From Actinomycetota bacterium (GTDB taxonomy: Bacteria; Actinomycetota; Acidimicrobiia; Acidimicrobiales; GCA-2861595), in NCBI GenBank assembly GCA_016781225.1, contig JADDQT010000023.1:1-15614 (forward strand): 15,614 nucleotides of DNA, read 5' to 3'. Under the pieces are notes generated by a model. The model was not told the DNA's origin, made no database searches, and saw only the letters and a program-made list of their open reading frames with translations. A program made the translations under genes and the position numbers. How positions within the stretch are numbered: the first letter of the stretch is position 1; each line of letters starts with the position of its first letter. This document shows, piece by piece, positions 1 through 8,306 of the stretch.

Positions 1-2
1 CT

Positions 3-457
3 GCGCCGGCGCCAACGCGCTCGCCCGCTCCCGGTAAGACCCCTTCGCCTCCCGAGCTTGCGGCGGTGGTGGCCCAGCTTCGCTCTGCTCCCGCCGGCTC
101 GGCCCCCGAGCCACGACTGCCACCGTTCCCCGGCATGGACCACCTGACCTTCTTCGACGACGGCTTCCCCGACCCCGATGCCGACGTCGCTTGCGACGAG
201 ACGAGGAGGGCTTCTCCGACGATCCCCAGGGGGTACTCGACCTGCTGCAGTACGCCGCCGCGGTCGGGTGTCCCGTCCTGGTCGGCTACGACGACCCGGA
301 CACGGGCTACCAGGAGGAGGTCCTCGAAGTCGTGAACGTGACCAGAGACGTAGCCCACGTCCGCAGCGAGTCGAGCCGGTCGCTTCAGGCCATCACGCTG
401 AGCCGCGTCGAGTGGGCCCAGCTGATCGATGAGCAGGCGCTGAGCGTGCGGCCATGA
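3..457 (+). pseudogene. C-terminal end of helicase-associated (XPB-partner) protein, apparently frameshifted, 5' end outside window
   Basis: The open frame starting at base 3 runs in from the left edge and reads a proline-rich linker with an 'ELAAVVAQLRSAPAG' helix, then an acidic 'FFDDGFPDPDADV' stretch. Sense is then lost in that frame and resumes one frame back as 'DEEGFSDDPQGVLDLLQYAAAVGCP', ending at 457 in a compact beta-rich module like the C-terminal WYL-like region of the helicase-associated proteins that precede XPB in actinobacteria (known pairing, e.g. Rv0862c-Rv0861c in M. tuberculosis). The switch lies at about 194-212 and fits one missing base. The stop overlaps the xpb start (ATGA at 454-457), which supports the second frame being real. 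A TTG at 191 could be called a start for an 88-residue protein, but it has no ribosome site and the homology-like part begins in the other frame. Family assignment is from sequence feel plus context and is moderately sure. Confidence 0.6.
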
Positions 458-2118
458 CCGACGGCCCTCTCATCGTGCAGTCGGACAAGACCCTGCTGCT
501 CGAGGTCGACCATCCTCAGGCAGCGGCGTGCCGGTCGGCCATCGCTCCTTTTGCCGAGCTCGAGCGCTCACCCGAGCACGTCCACACCTACCGACTCACG
601 TCCCTCGGGCTGTGGAACGCCCGTGCCGCCGGCCACGATGCCGAGCAGGTGGTCGACGCCCTCGTCACCTGGTCCCGTTATCCCGTCCCTCAGGCCCTGT
701 TGGTGGACGTGGTGGACCTCATGGCCCGCTACGGCCGGTTGGTGCTGGAGGAGCATTCCAAGGTCGGACTGGCCCTCCGGGCGGCCGGCCCCGCCGACGT
801 TGCCGTGTTGGAGGAGGTCCTGCGCTCCCGGCACGTGGCGCCCCTGGTCGGCATCCGGCTCGGGCCCGAGGTGGTGGCCGTCCGGGCCGGTGAGCGGGGC
901 CGGCTCAAGCAGGCCCTGGTCAAGGTCGGATGGCCTGCCGACGACCAGGCCGGCTACGTCGACGGCGCATCGTTCTCCCTCCAGCTCCTGAGTGGGCCCG
1001 ACCACGGATGGGACCTGCGTCCCTACCAGAGCCAGGCCGTTGAGGGCTTCTTCGCCGGCGGCAGCGGTGTGGTCGTCCTGCCGTGCGGGGCGGGCAAGAC
1101 CATCGTGGGGGCCGCCGCGTTGGCTCGGGCCGGTGCCAAGACCCTGGTGCTGGTCACCAACACCGTCTCGGCCCGCCAGTGGCGCCGGGAGCTGCTGGTC
1201 CGCACGTCGCTCACTGAGGAGGAAATCGGCGAGTACTCGGGCGAGCGCAAGGAGATCCGCCCCGTCACCATCGCCACCTACCAGGTGATGATCACCCGGA
1301 GGAAGCGGGAGTTCGTGCACCTCGATCTGTTCTCGGCGGAGGACTGGGGCCTCATCGTCTATGACGAGGTCCACCTGCTTCCTGCACCGGTGTTCCGTAT
1401 GACCGCCGATCTTCAGAGCCGGCGTCGCCTGGGCCTCACCGCCACCCTGGTGCGCGAGGACGGTCGGGAGGGTGACGTTTTCAGCCTCATCGGCCCCAAG
1501 CGTTACGACGCGCCGTGGCGCGACATCGAGGCGCAGGGTTGGATCGCTCCCGCCGCCTGCCGCGAGATACGGGTCACGCTCACCGATGAGGAACGCATGG
1601 CCTATGCCGTGGCCGAGCCCGAGGAGCGCTACAGGGTGGGGTCCACGGCGGCGTCCAAGCTCGCCGTGGTCGAAGCCGTGCTGCGGCGCCACGCCGGCGA
1701 GCCCACGCTGGTCATCGGTGCCTATCTAGACCAGCTCGACACGCTGGCCCGCCGGCTCGACGTGCCCCTCATCACGGGCAAGACACCGGTGGCCGAGCGG
1801 GAGGCACTCTACGACGCCTTCCGACGAGGCGAGGTGGCTGTGCTTGTCGTCTCCAAGGTGGCCAACTTCTCAATCGACCTTCCCGAAGCCACGGTGGCTG
1901 TGCAGGTGTCGGGCACCTTCGGCAGCCGCCAGGAGGAGGCCCAGCGCCTCGGCCGGATCCTGCGGCCCAAGTCCGACGGCCGCCAAGCGCACTTCTACAC
2001 CGTGGTCTCGCGCGACACCAACGACCAGGACTTTGCGGCAAACCGCCAGCGGTTCCTGGCCGAGCAGGGATACGCCTACGAGATCATCGACGCCGAGGCG
2101 GTGCTGGCCGGGGGCTGA
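454..2118 (+). CDS. xpb: DNA repair helicase XPB (ERCC3/Rad25 type), SF2
   Basis: A 554-residue ATP-dependent 3'-5' DNA helicase of the XPB family, acting on DNA in the cytoplasm; in bacteria and archaea the family is linked to nucleotide excision repair, although its bacterial role is less well defined. An N-terminal damage-recognition-like region (about 1-180) is followed by the two RecA-like domains. Visible motifs are Walker A GAGKT (212-216), DEVH (304-307), TAT (329-331), the XPB-diagnostic RED motif (334-336) and motif VI QRLGRILRP (497-505). Length matches bacterial XPB, which lacks the long eukaryotic extensions. The ATG is chosen because it overlaps the stop of the upstream partner gene by four bases, implying translational coupling. 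The gene converges on the PLD-helicase gene with only 36 bases between the two stops. It appears intact and is probably backbone rather than island. Confidence 0.96.
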   Translation: MTDGPLIVQSDKTLLLEVDHPQAAACRSAIAPFAELERSPEHVHTYRLTSLGLWNARAAGHDAEQVVDALVTWSRYPVPQALLVDVVDLMARYGRLVLEEHSKVGLALRAAGPADVAVLEEVLRSRHVAPLVGIRLGPEVVAVRAGERGRLKQALVKVGWPADDQAGYVDGASFSLQLLSGPDHGWDLRPYQSQAVEGFFAGGSGVVVLPCGAGKTIVGAAALARAGAKTLVLVTNTVSARQWRRELLVRTSLTEEEIGEYSGERKEIRPVTIATYQVMITRRKREFVHLDLFSAEDWGLIVYDEVHLLPAPVFRMTADLQSRRRLGLTATLVREDGREGDVFSLIGPKRYDAPWRDIEAQGWIAPAACREIRVTLTDEERMAYAVAEPEERYRVGSTAASKLAVVEAVLRRHAGEPTLVIGAYLDQLDTLARRLDVPLITGKTPVAEREALYDAFRRGEVAVLVVSKVANFSIDLPEATVAVQVSGTFGSRQEEAQRLGRILRPKSDGRQAHFYTVVSRDTNDQDFAANRQRFLAEQGYAYEIIDAEAVLAGG

Positions 2119-2154
2119 AGGCGAGACTGGTGCCGCTCCCGGTCAGAGCGAACC

Positions 2155-5100
2155 TCACGGTGATCCGGGTATGAGGGGAAGCACCGCCATCCAGCACACC
2201 ACGCCGACGTCGGACTCGTCGATGGGCTCCAGTGCCGGCGGCGGTTCCACCGGCTGCAGCCCGAAGGTCACGACGACCTCGACGATTTTTCTGGCAGCTT
2301 CGTCCCGAGAGATCCGCCCCTCCGACAGCGACGCCCGCACGCCGTTCAGCGCCTGACGGACACCGGAGCTGCGCTCAACTCCCAGCGCCTCTTCGGCATC
2401 GGCCGCACCAGGAGGCAGCATCACCGTCGGGTCACGGAGCAGGTCGAGGCTGAAGCGCTGGGCGGCGCCTATGCGCTCCTCGTCGGCACGGGGGTCGGCG
2501 CGGCGGTTGTGCTCCTCTACGACCGTGGTCACGGCCTTCGTCCAGGCCGCCTCCAGGTCCAGACCAGGAACCGGCGCGGCCAGAGCGGGAGCCGGGCCCG
2601 GGTCGATGCGACGAAGGATCTCCGAGTCGGTGTCGAGCACGGTCCCGTCCACCTGCACGTAGCGCCAGTAGCGCTGGCCGCCGCGGGTACGGCAGGCGAA
2701 GAAGCATCCCGGTGCTCCGGCAGAGGGGATGCCGGGGCCCTGGCGGAAGGCGGCACCGATGCCCCAGGGCAACCCGCGTAAGCGCCCCACCTCGCCCTCG
2801 GCGACGGCCCGTAGGAGGAGCGCTCGCAGCTGCTCCCCGGCGAAGGCACCGCTTGCCTCATCTCGGTCCCCCGACTCGTCCAGCAGGGCCTCATCGCCTT
2901 CTGCCAGCCGGGCGGCATAGCTGCGAAGCTCGGTCTCCACCCCTTCGATGACCTCGCTCTCCATCCCATACACGCTGGCGGCAAGGACCTTGCGACGGAT
3001 CGCGGACTCGAGTTGCAACAGTGTGTCCAGCTCGCCGGGCTCGGGGAGCATGGTGGTGAGGAACACCTCTTCGTGGGGGCTCTTGAGGCGGATCACCCGT
3101 CCGTTGCGCTGCACGACGCGCTGGGGGTTCCACGGCATGTCGTAGCTGATGACGGCGGCCGCCTGCTGGAGGTTCTGGCCTTCGGAGAGCACGTCGGTGG
3201 ACAGCAGCAGGTCGACCTCGCCGTTCGGCGGCACGTACTCGGGGCCCACCACTGTGTTGGGGCAGAATCGGGCCAGGCTGGCGCTGCGAGAATCGGGATC
3301 GCTGGCCGAACCGGTCACTACCTCCCGCTCACGCCCGTCCAATACCTCTGGGAGGTGCTCGTCCAAGTAGGCGACCGTGTCCCCGAAGGTCGCGAACACC
3401 GCCACCTTGCTCGCCGGCGAGGACTCCAAGAGGCGAGACAGCAGCTGGAGCTTGGGATCGCTTGACGGGCTGAGCGCCGCCAGGCGGTCCCGGATGCGAC
3501 ACAGGAGCTCACGGTCGTGGGCCACCGCTTCTCGGTATTCCGGCCGGAAGTCCGTGGATGGGAGGGACTCGGAGTCCTGGGCCAGCCGCTCCGCCACCCA
3601 GGTGGCCACGCCGGCATCGTCCACTTCGGAGATGGCAGCATCTCGAAGCGTCGCCCGGGATGGTACGACCCCCGCGTCCCAAGCGGCCAGGAAGGCGTCG
3701 TGGGCAGAGACCATGCGCGAGGCGGTGATCCGGCACGCCGCCCAGCACGACTCGAAGCGCTTGAGGATGCCGGACTGGAGCAGGCCTCCGAGCGTGGCCT
3801 CAGCCGCAGTCTCTTCAGCGCCCACCTCGTAGGCACTCGGGCGATAGCGAGCCATGGTGAGAGCGTCGATCCAGCCGGTGATGTCGGCGAACAGACCCGG
3901 ATGGGCGCCGTCGAGGTCGTAGCGCTCCGTCGTCAGGACGGGACGAGGGAAGCGCACGGGCGTGCCGTCGGGAAAGGTGGCGCCCGGATACGTCTCCTCG
4001 ATGAAGCGGCGGTCCCGGCGGACGCTCACGGCGTCAGCCAAAGGGAAGAGGACGTCTGGGTCGAGGTTCTCAGGATCGCGCTCGTTGGCCCCGGCGCGCA
4101 CGAACAGCTCCCGCGCCGAGGGGATCCCGTGGGCGGCGAATGCCCGGTCGTGGCGAGCGAACACCATGACCAGGTGGTACAGATCCCACAAGCCGTTGTT
4201 GACGGGTGTGGCCGTGAGCAGTACCAGGTCCTTGCGCTCACCGCCGAGCAGTCGTTCCATGGCCCGGTGCCACGTCGTGTCGGGGTTGCGAAGGGCATGG
4301 CCCTCGTCGACGATCACCAGTCGGTAGCTGTCCCGGGCGTTGTGGAGGTGCCGATGCCGGTGGCGGGCGTCAGGCGCCAGCTGCTCGTCCGAGGCCAGCT
4401 GGTTGAAGCTCACGACCTGGGCCGGCAGGCGCGCCTGGTCGATGCGCTCCTCCCACCTCGGCACGAGCTGGGCGGGGGCCACCACCAGGGCGTGGTGGCC
4501 GCGCTTCAAGGCGTACTCCTCGATGAAGGCCAGGCCGATCTCTGTCTTGCCGGTGCCCACGCCGTCGGCGTAGATCACGCCGTGATGACGAGCGAGAATG
4601 CGCCGGGCCCGCTCGTAGCCGTCGCGCTGGAACGAGGCCAAGGCAACGGCGGACACCTCCGACGGTGGTAGCGGCGTCTCCAGCTCGTCCCCGTAGAGGT
4701 CGAGCAGGGCCCGCAGGTAGACGGTCTCGGGGTCCACGAGCCCCGGATCCGGGAAGAGCAGAGCCCGTAGGTCGTCGGTGTAGTCGGCCGCCTGGTTCCA
4801 GAGGAGGTCGAACCACTCGAGGGCATGACCGGCGGGCAAAGGGTCGTAGTGGACGAGGCCCAGCTCCAGGTTGGCGTACAGCCCTGCGCCGGTGAGGTTG
4901 GCCGAGGTGACCAGCGCGGCTCGAGCGTCGTCTGTGGTGCCGAACAGGTAGGCCTTGCCATGGAGGAACCTGCTCAGGTACCGGCGTACCTCCACTGACG
5001 AACTGACCAGCCAATCATCGATCGTGGCCAGCCGGGTGGCGGCACGACTGGGTGGAAAGCGGGCAAGGTCCCGTTCGCCGGCCAGCATGTGCAGCGCCCG

Positions 5101-5343
5101 CTCGAAGCGCTGGAGAGGGAACTCGGCGCCCAGACCGGGCTCGGGGGCAGCGCCGATGAGCAGGCGGACGGTGCGTCCATCAGTAGCCGCAAGGGCCAGC
5201 TGGTGGAGACCGCCCAGGTTCACATACCCGGTGGCGACGGCGAGGGGATGCTGAGTAGGGAGATCGTCGACCAGATAGGCCAGGGCCGCGGCGTGAGTGG
5301 TGTCGTCGGCGAGGTTCTCGAGGAGGTAGGGCCGGCCGGGCAC
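2155..5343 (-). CDS. PLD-like nuclease domain fused to SNF2/HepA-type helicase, probable restriction/defence effector
   Basis: About 1062 residues from a GTG at 5343. The frame stays open upstream to 5679, but that extension is arginine/cysteine-rich shadow sequence lying over the divergent gene, so I place the start where 'VPGRPYLLENLADD' begins. Residues 1-200 form a single phospholipase-D-like module with an HxK motif (HGK 128-130) and a downstream S-x-N (SAN 147-149). A full SF2 helicase of the SNF2/HepA type follows: Walker A GVGTGKT (261-267), DEGH (346-349), TATP (377-380), motif V 'STDVLSEGQNLQ' (715-726) and motif VI QRNGRVIRL (745-753), then a long C-terminal region of unknown role. 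Single-motif PLD enzymes usually dimerise to cut DNA, so an ATP-driven nuclease is likely (inference). Same strand as the methyltransferase at 12362-15614. Alternatives are a DrmD-like DISARM helicase or a restriction subunit. Confidence 0.85.
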   Translation of the reverse strand: MPGRPYLLENLADDTTHAAALAYLVDDLPTQHPLAVATGYVNLGGLHQLALAATDGRTVRLLIGAAPEPGLGAEFPLQRFERALHMLAGERDLARFPPSRAATRLATIDDWLVSSSVEVRRYLSRFLHGKAYLFGTTDDARAALVTSANLTGAGLYANLELGLVHYDPLPAGHALEWFDLLWNQAADYTDDLRALLFPDPGLVDPETVYLRALLDLYGDELETPLPPSEVSAVALASFQRDGYERARRILARHHGVIYADGVGTGKTEIGLAFIEEYALKRGHHALVVAPAQLVPRWEERIDQARLPAQVVSFNQLASDEQLAPDARHRHRHLHNARDSYRLVIVDEGHALRNPDTTWHRAMERLLGGERKDLVLLTATPVNNGLWDLYHLVMVFARHDRAFAAHGIPSARELFVRAGANERDPENLDPDVLFPLADAVSVRRDRRFIEETYPGATFPDGTPVRFPRPVLTTERYDLDGAHPGLFADITGWIDALTMARYRPSAYEVGAEETAAEATLGGLLQSGILKRFESCWAACRITASRMVSAHDAFLAAWDAGVVPSRATLRDAAISEVDDAGVATWVAERLAQDSESLPSTDFRPEYREAVAHDRELLCRIRDRLAALSPSSDPKLQLLSRLLESSPASKVAVFATFGDTVAYLDEHLPEVLDGREREVVTGSASDPDSRSASLARFCPNTVVGPEYVPPNGEVDLLLSTDVLSEGQNLQQAAAVISYDMPWNPQRVVQRNGRVIRLKSPHEEVFLTTMLPEPGELDTLLQLESAIRRKVLAASVYGMESEVIEGVETELRSYAARLAEGDEALLDESGDRDEASGAFAGEQLRALLLRAVAEGEVGRLRGLPWGIGAAFRQGPGIPSAGAPGCFFACRTRGGQRYWRYVQVDGTVLDTDSEILRRIDPGPAPALAAPVPGLDLEAAWTKAVTTVVEEHNRRADPRADEERIGAAQRFSLDLLRDPTVMLPPGAADAEEALGVERSSGVRQALNGVRASLSEGRISRDEAARKIVEVVVTFGLQPVEPPPALEPIDESDVGVVCWMAVLPLIPGSP

Positions 5344-5441
5344 CGGGCGGAGACTAACGCCGCGGCGCTTCGTCTCGAAGAAGGGCGGCGTTCGGCACGT
5401 GCGTCCGCGAGCTGCACACCGTTGCGGACGTACCTTCAACC
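5344..5441. promoter_or_regulatory. Divergent intergenic region with an inverted repeat
   Basis: This 98-base gap separates the starts of the minus-strand PLD-helicase and the plus-strand GAF gene, so both promoters should be here. It holds an inverted repeat with arms at 5399-5408 and 5424-5433 (core CGTCCGC and GCGGACG, nine of ten positions pairing, 15-base spacer), ending eight bases before the ATG at 5442. It could be a shared operator or a hairpin in the leader of the GAF gene. No clear -10/-35 boxes or Shine-Dalgarno were found for either gene. Confidence 0.4.
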
Positions 5442-6238
5442 ATGAAGAAGTGGGCCACCAAGGCAGCCGAGCAGCACCTGGGCAGGCTCGTCGTGGTCCT
5501 TGTTGGAGTCGGCTTGATCGTTGCCGCCTATCTACAGGCCCGAACCTCCCTCGGCGCCCAGTCTCTCTGGGCCGGCACGTTCCTCGTCCTGGTTGGAAAC
5601 TCATCCCGTGGCTCCGGAAGGCAAGTGTCAGTCCAAGCGAGGGCCTTGCACTCGAGACGCACTCAGAAGCGGAAGCCACCGCGGAGATCGCCGAACGGGG
5701 TGGAGAGGCAGGGCGGTCAACTACAAAGGGTCATGCGCTCGAGCTTGAGGACGACGCCCGTCCGGCGGCGAGGTTCATGGTGGCCTCCGCTGCCGTCGAC
5801 CAGCTCTTCCACCCGGTTGACGGACCGCTCACGGGTTGTGAGTTCCGGCTGTACCTCTATGACAGCGACCGGGACCGGCTGCTCCCAGCCATCGAGCCCC
5901 GCCCCGACCCCGACGGCTCCCAGGGCTGGGCCGTCGGCCAGGGGGTCACCGGTGAAGCATGGCGCCAGGAAGAGTATGTCTTCGCCACCGGACGGGAGTG
6001 CCACGACGCCACGTTCGGGTTGGCACCCGACCAGCAGCACCGGTATCGAGACCTGACCGCTGTAGCCGCCATGCCGGTGACCAACCACCGGGGCGATGTG
6101 ATCGCCGTGCTCTCCGGATCGTCCACGGATCCGACCGCCACGTTGGTCACGGCAGACGGGTTCGAGGCGCACCTGACGCTCGCGGCGTGCGCATCGCGAA
6201 TCCTCGTCGACCTCTTGAAGTGGTCAGCCGATGAGTAG
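5442..6238 (+). pseudogene. Membrane-anchored GAF-domain protein, frameshifted near 5595
   Basis: The ATG at 5442 opens a short N-terminus with two hydrophobic segments (about residues 12-31, 'GRLVVVLVGVGLIVAAYL', and 40-52, 'SLWAGTFLVLVG'), consistent with a membrane hairpin. Near 5595 the frame degenerates into proline/serine/arginine-rich shadow, while the frame one base back continues sensibly with 'GWKLIPWLRKASVSPSEG', an acidic linker, and a GAF-like domain (about 5760-6230) with 'GWAVGQGVTGEAW' and 'AAMPVTNHRGDVIAVLS'. One missing base would join them. GAF domains bind small ligands or sense redox state; no output domain is present, so it may act as a membrane sensor or scaffold. It is divergent from the PLD-helicase gene and overlaps the next small gene region. 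Either a real pseudogene or a sequencing indel. Confidence 0.6.
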
Positions 6239-6272
6239 GGTGTCATCTACGATGACGAAGAGGAGCGCAGCC

Positions 6273-6416
6273 ATGGCCAAGAGGGTGAAGGTCACCAAGA
6301 GCCAGACCGCCAAAGCGGTCAATAAGGCCGTCATCGCCCGAGAGTCGCCGATCCGCATCACCAGCGGTCAACGGAGAGCCATCGTGGAAGGCGGCAAGCG
6401 CCCTAAGTCCTCCTGA
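6273..6416 (+). CDS. Small basic protein of unknown function, 47 residues
   Basis: A short lysine/arginine-rich protein starting 'MAKRVKVTKSQTAKAVNKAV' and ending KRPKSS. I chose the ATG at 6273 because an AGGAG at 6261-6265 sits seven bases upstream; an earlier in-frame ATG at 6231 overlaps the end of the GAF gene and has no such site. The charge pattern would suit nucleic-acid binding, but no domain is recognised. It probably shares a transcript with the GAF gene, whose stop lies 34 bases upstream. Confidence 0.5.
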   Translation: MAKRVKVTKSQTAKAVNKAVIARESPIRITSGQRRAIVEGGKRPKSS

Positions 6417-6521
6417 GGTAGACGCCGGTCACGCCCGTCCAGGGCTCGGCCTCACGGAGCCCCTCGCCAAAGCCGGCGGTGGCATTGCGTCTTGAGGGTC
6501 TTCAACGAGTCGGTGCCTCCT
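6417..6521. other. Intergenic stretch with one weak hairpin
   Basis: Between the small basic gene and the convergent end of the split gene. A GGGCTC (6442-6447) / GAGCCC (6457-6462) stem with a nine-base loop could end transcription of the plus-strand genes, but there is no T-run after it. Nothing else is visible. Confidence 0.3.
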
Positions 6522-6823
6522 CTATGCGTCGTCGTCCTCGTCAGGCTCTTCCTCGGCGTCCTCCCACGACAGTTCCGCCCACGCCTCGAACATCGCCACG
6601 TCGTCGTAATCAACCGAGCGAGATCTGGGTTCAATGAATCCACCTCCGGATCGAGCCCTTCAGATGAGCGCAGCAGCTTGACCAAGAACCGCTGCACGCC
6701 CTTGACGAGTGCCTCATCCTCGGTCCAGTAACCAACCACGTTCGGCTGCCCATCGAACCTCGGGGCCAGCCCACTCAAGGCCGAGAAGGCTCGATTCGGC
6801 ACCCCTGGAGTGAGCTCGTTTAG
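6522..6823 (-). pseudogene. 3' fragment of a split gene (partner of 8825-9140)
   Basis: Read on the minus strand from the insertion junction, this fragment gives 'LNELTPGVPNRAFSALSGL', then 'GYWTEDEALVKGVQRFLVKLL' and 'SSEGLDPEVDSLNPDLARL'. There sense is lost near 6610 and resumes one frame over as 'DYDDVAMFEAWAELSWEDAEEE', ending in an acidic tail at a TAG at 6522. A GTG at 6802 could be called a start, but the reading frame continues sensibly upstream of it to the GTTTAG junction. Joined to the fragment at 8825-9140 through the shared CTAAAC (minus-strand reading) it forms an uninterrupted frame. The family is not firmly recognised; from memory it resembles an actinobacterial phospholipase-D-like family, in which case a piece may also be missing before GYWTEDE. 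Low certainty on function, fair certainty that it is a broken gene. Confidence 0.6.
6818..6823. repeat. GTTTAG, left copy of candidate target-site duplication
   Basis: GTTTAG here and again at 8825-8830 flank a 2001-base segment (6824-8824). Removing the segment and one copy restores a continuous minus-strand reading frame (LAALN|ELTPGVP). Six bases alone could match by chance; the reading-frame continuity is the stronger argument. Confidence 0.5.
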
Positions 6824-6844
6824 CTAAGCCAGGCGGATTCGCAG

Positions 6845-8161
6845 CTAGGCGGGAGCCTCGGTTCTAACTTCAACAGCGGGCGCGGGCAAGGGCCCGGGGC
6901 GAGACAGGTAATAGCCCTGGGCAGCTTCCACGCCAAGGCCCCTCAGTGCCGTGAGTTCAGCCGCAGTTTCCACGCCTTCGGCCACGATGGTTGCGCCCAG
7001 GTTCCGGGCGAAGGCAACCATTCCGGATGCGAGCGCCTGGCGGGCCGGGTCGACGTCGACCCCGCGTGTTAGGGCAAGGTCGAGCTTGATCACGTCGGGC
7101 CGCACGCGCAGGATGTGTTGGAGCCCCGAGTAACCCGCACCGGCGTCGTCGACGGCTAGTCGGACGCCGGCCTCTCGTAGCTTGGCTAGGGCGGCGAGAA
7201 GGCACTGATAGTCCTCGACCAAGGCGTGCTCTGTCACCTCCAGCAACACGCGGTGGCCCACCCCAGGGCCCAGGAGATCGAGAAGCGCTGGCGAGGCGAC
7301 CGCCTCGGGAGAGGCATTTACGGCGAGGTAGAGATCAGGCGTTAAATCCGGCAGCGATGCCAGCGCCGTCCGTACTGCGGCCAGCTCCAACTCCACGCCG
7401 AGGTCCACCTCCGCGGCCTCGGCGAACCACTGATCAGGGCGGGCAGGTCCTCCGTCGAACCGGGCCAGTGCCTCCACACCGATCATCTGAAGCGACGACA
7501 GGGCGGCAATGGGCTGGAAGACGATGTGGAGACCCTCCCCAGCCAGCACCGACTCGACTCTGGAGCGCTGTTGGGCGCGGCGATCGACCTCGGCCTGGTG
7601 CAGTTGGACCTCCTCGGCAACCAGTTGGGCCAAAATGCCGAGGAAGCGCACGTCCTTCTCACCGAGGGACTCGTCTGGGTCGTGACTGAGGCAGCACAAC
7701 ATCCCGTACACCTGGCCGCCGCCCAGCACCACGGGGACCCCGACGTAGGACCCGATATCGAGCTTGGCGGTGATGGCCAGATCCTTTGTCCGCTCGTCGC
7801 TAAGGGCGTCAGGAATGGCGTTGGGCAACTGGCCCTCCACCACTCGGGAGCAATAGGACTCCTCGTAGGGTGAGCAGAACCCGGCCTCCACTCCGAACGA
7901 GCCGGTGTCACCTTGCACCGAGCGCAGGACCTGATCCCCGCGGCTGAACTCCGAGACCCAGGCGATGTCCATGCCCAGCTGGTGGCGGGCGAGCTCCAGA
8001 GCCCTGGAGAAAACCCGCTCGATGTCAGACAGCGACCCTCTGTGCCGGGCGGGCTCTGGTTGATCTTGGTGAAACAACAGCTCCGCTCCGGAGCCAGCTA
8101 CGGCGCCGTAGCCGTTCAGCCTGTGGACGGCAGTGTGCTCATTGTCCTCAAGAGTGCTCAT
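6845..8161 (-). CDS. GAF-EAL cyclic-di-GMP phosphodiesterase
   Basis: A 438-residue soluble protein predicted to hydrolyse cyclic-di-GMP to pGpG under control of an N-terminal sensor. Residues about 45-185 form a GAF domain ('IERVFSRALELARHQLGMD', 'GSYVGVPVVLGGGQVYGML'). Residues about 205-425 form an EAL domain with the usual catalytic and metal residues: EAL (230-232), N282, E308 in EVTE, D338-D339 in DDAGAGYSG, K359 in IKLD, E395 in VAEGVET, and QGYYLSRP (415-422). All key positions are present, so it should be active. The ATG at 8161 has GAGG seven bases upstream. No signal peptide or membrane segment is seen. It sits inside an insertion that splits another gene, beside an IS1380 remnant, and may be cargo. 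It shares the GAF theme with the gene at 5442 but not obvious sequence identity. Confidence 0.93.
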   Translation of the reverse strand: MSTLEDNEHTAVHRLNGYGAVAGSGAELLFHQDQPEPARHRGSLSDIERVFSRALELARHQLGMDIAWVSEFSRGDQVLRSVQGDTGSFGVEAGFCSPYEESYCSRVVEGQLPNAIPDALSDERTKDLAITAKLDIGSYVGVPVVLGGGQVYGMLCCLSHDPDESLGEKDVRFLGILAQLVAEEVQLHQAEVDRRAQQRSRVESVLAGEGLHIVFQPIAALSSLQMIGVEALARFDGGPARPDQWFAEAAEVDLGVELELAAVRTALASLPDLTPDLYLAVNASPEAVASPALLDLLGPGVGHRVLLEVTEHALVEDYQCLLAALAKLREAGVRLAVDDAGAGYSGLQHILRVRPDVIKLDLALTRGVDVDPARQALASGMVAFARNLGATIVAEGVETAAELTALRGLGVEAAQGYYLSRPGPLPAPAVEVRTEAPA

Positions 8162-8306
8162 GTCGCGACCTCATGCGAGTGGCGGGCTAGCAAATGACTT
8201 GTCCTGAAGGCAACGCCGCCGGGGATTGCCTGCGCTGCACATATGAGCCGCATAGACCGGCACGGGCCTTGTTATCGGCCGCGGGCCAAGGGCGCTTGAA
8301 CCTTTG
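8162..8306. other. Spacer between GAF-EAL gene and IS remnant
   Basis: About 145 bases upstream of the GAF-EAL gene. It should contain that gene's promoter, and the ribosome site GAGG is at 8169-8172. No recognisable coding remnant or IS end was found; the transposase similarity stops near 8307. Confidence 0.3.

Noticed and set aside
568..1692. Long minus-strand frame opposite xpb (374 residues)
   Set aside because: It is a shadow of the high-GC xpb gene: histidine/glycine/glutamine-rich, no motifs, while xpb on the other strand has all helicase motifs.
3517..4671. 384-residue plus-strand frame inside the PLD-helicase
   Set aside because: Antisense shadow; composition has no domain sense and the minus strand carries the helicase motifs.
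5344..5679. N-terminal extension of the PLD-helicase to a start at 5679
   Set aside because: The extra 112 residues are Arg/Cys/Pro-rich without domain sense and would cover the divergent gene's start; the conserved-looking protein begins near 5343.
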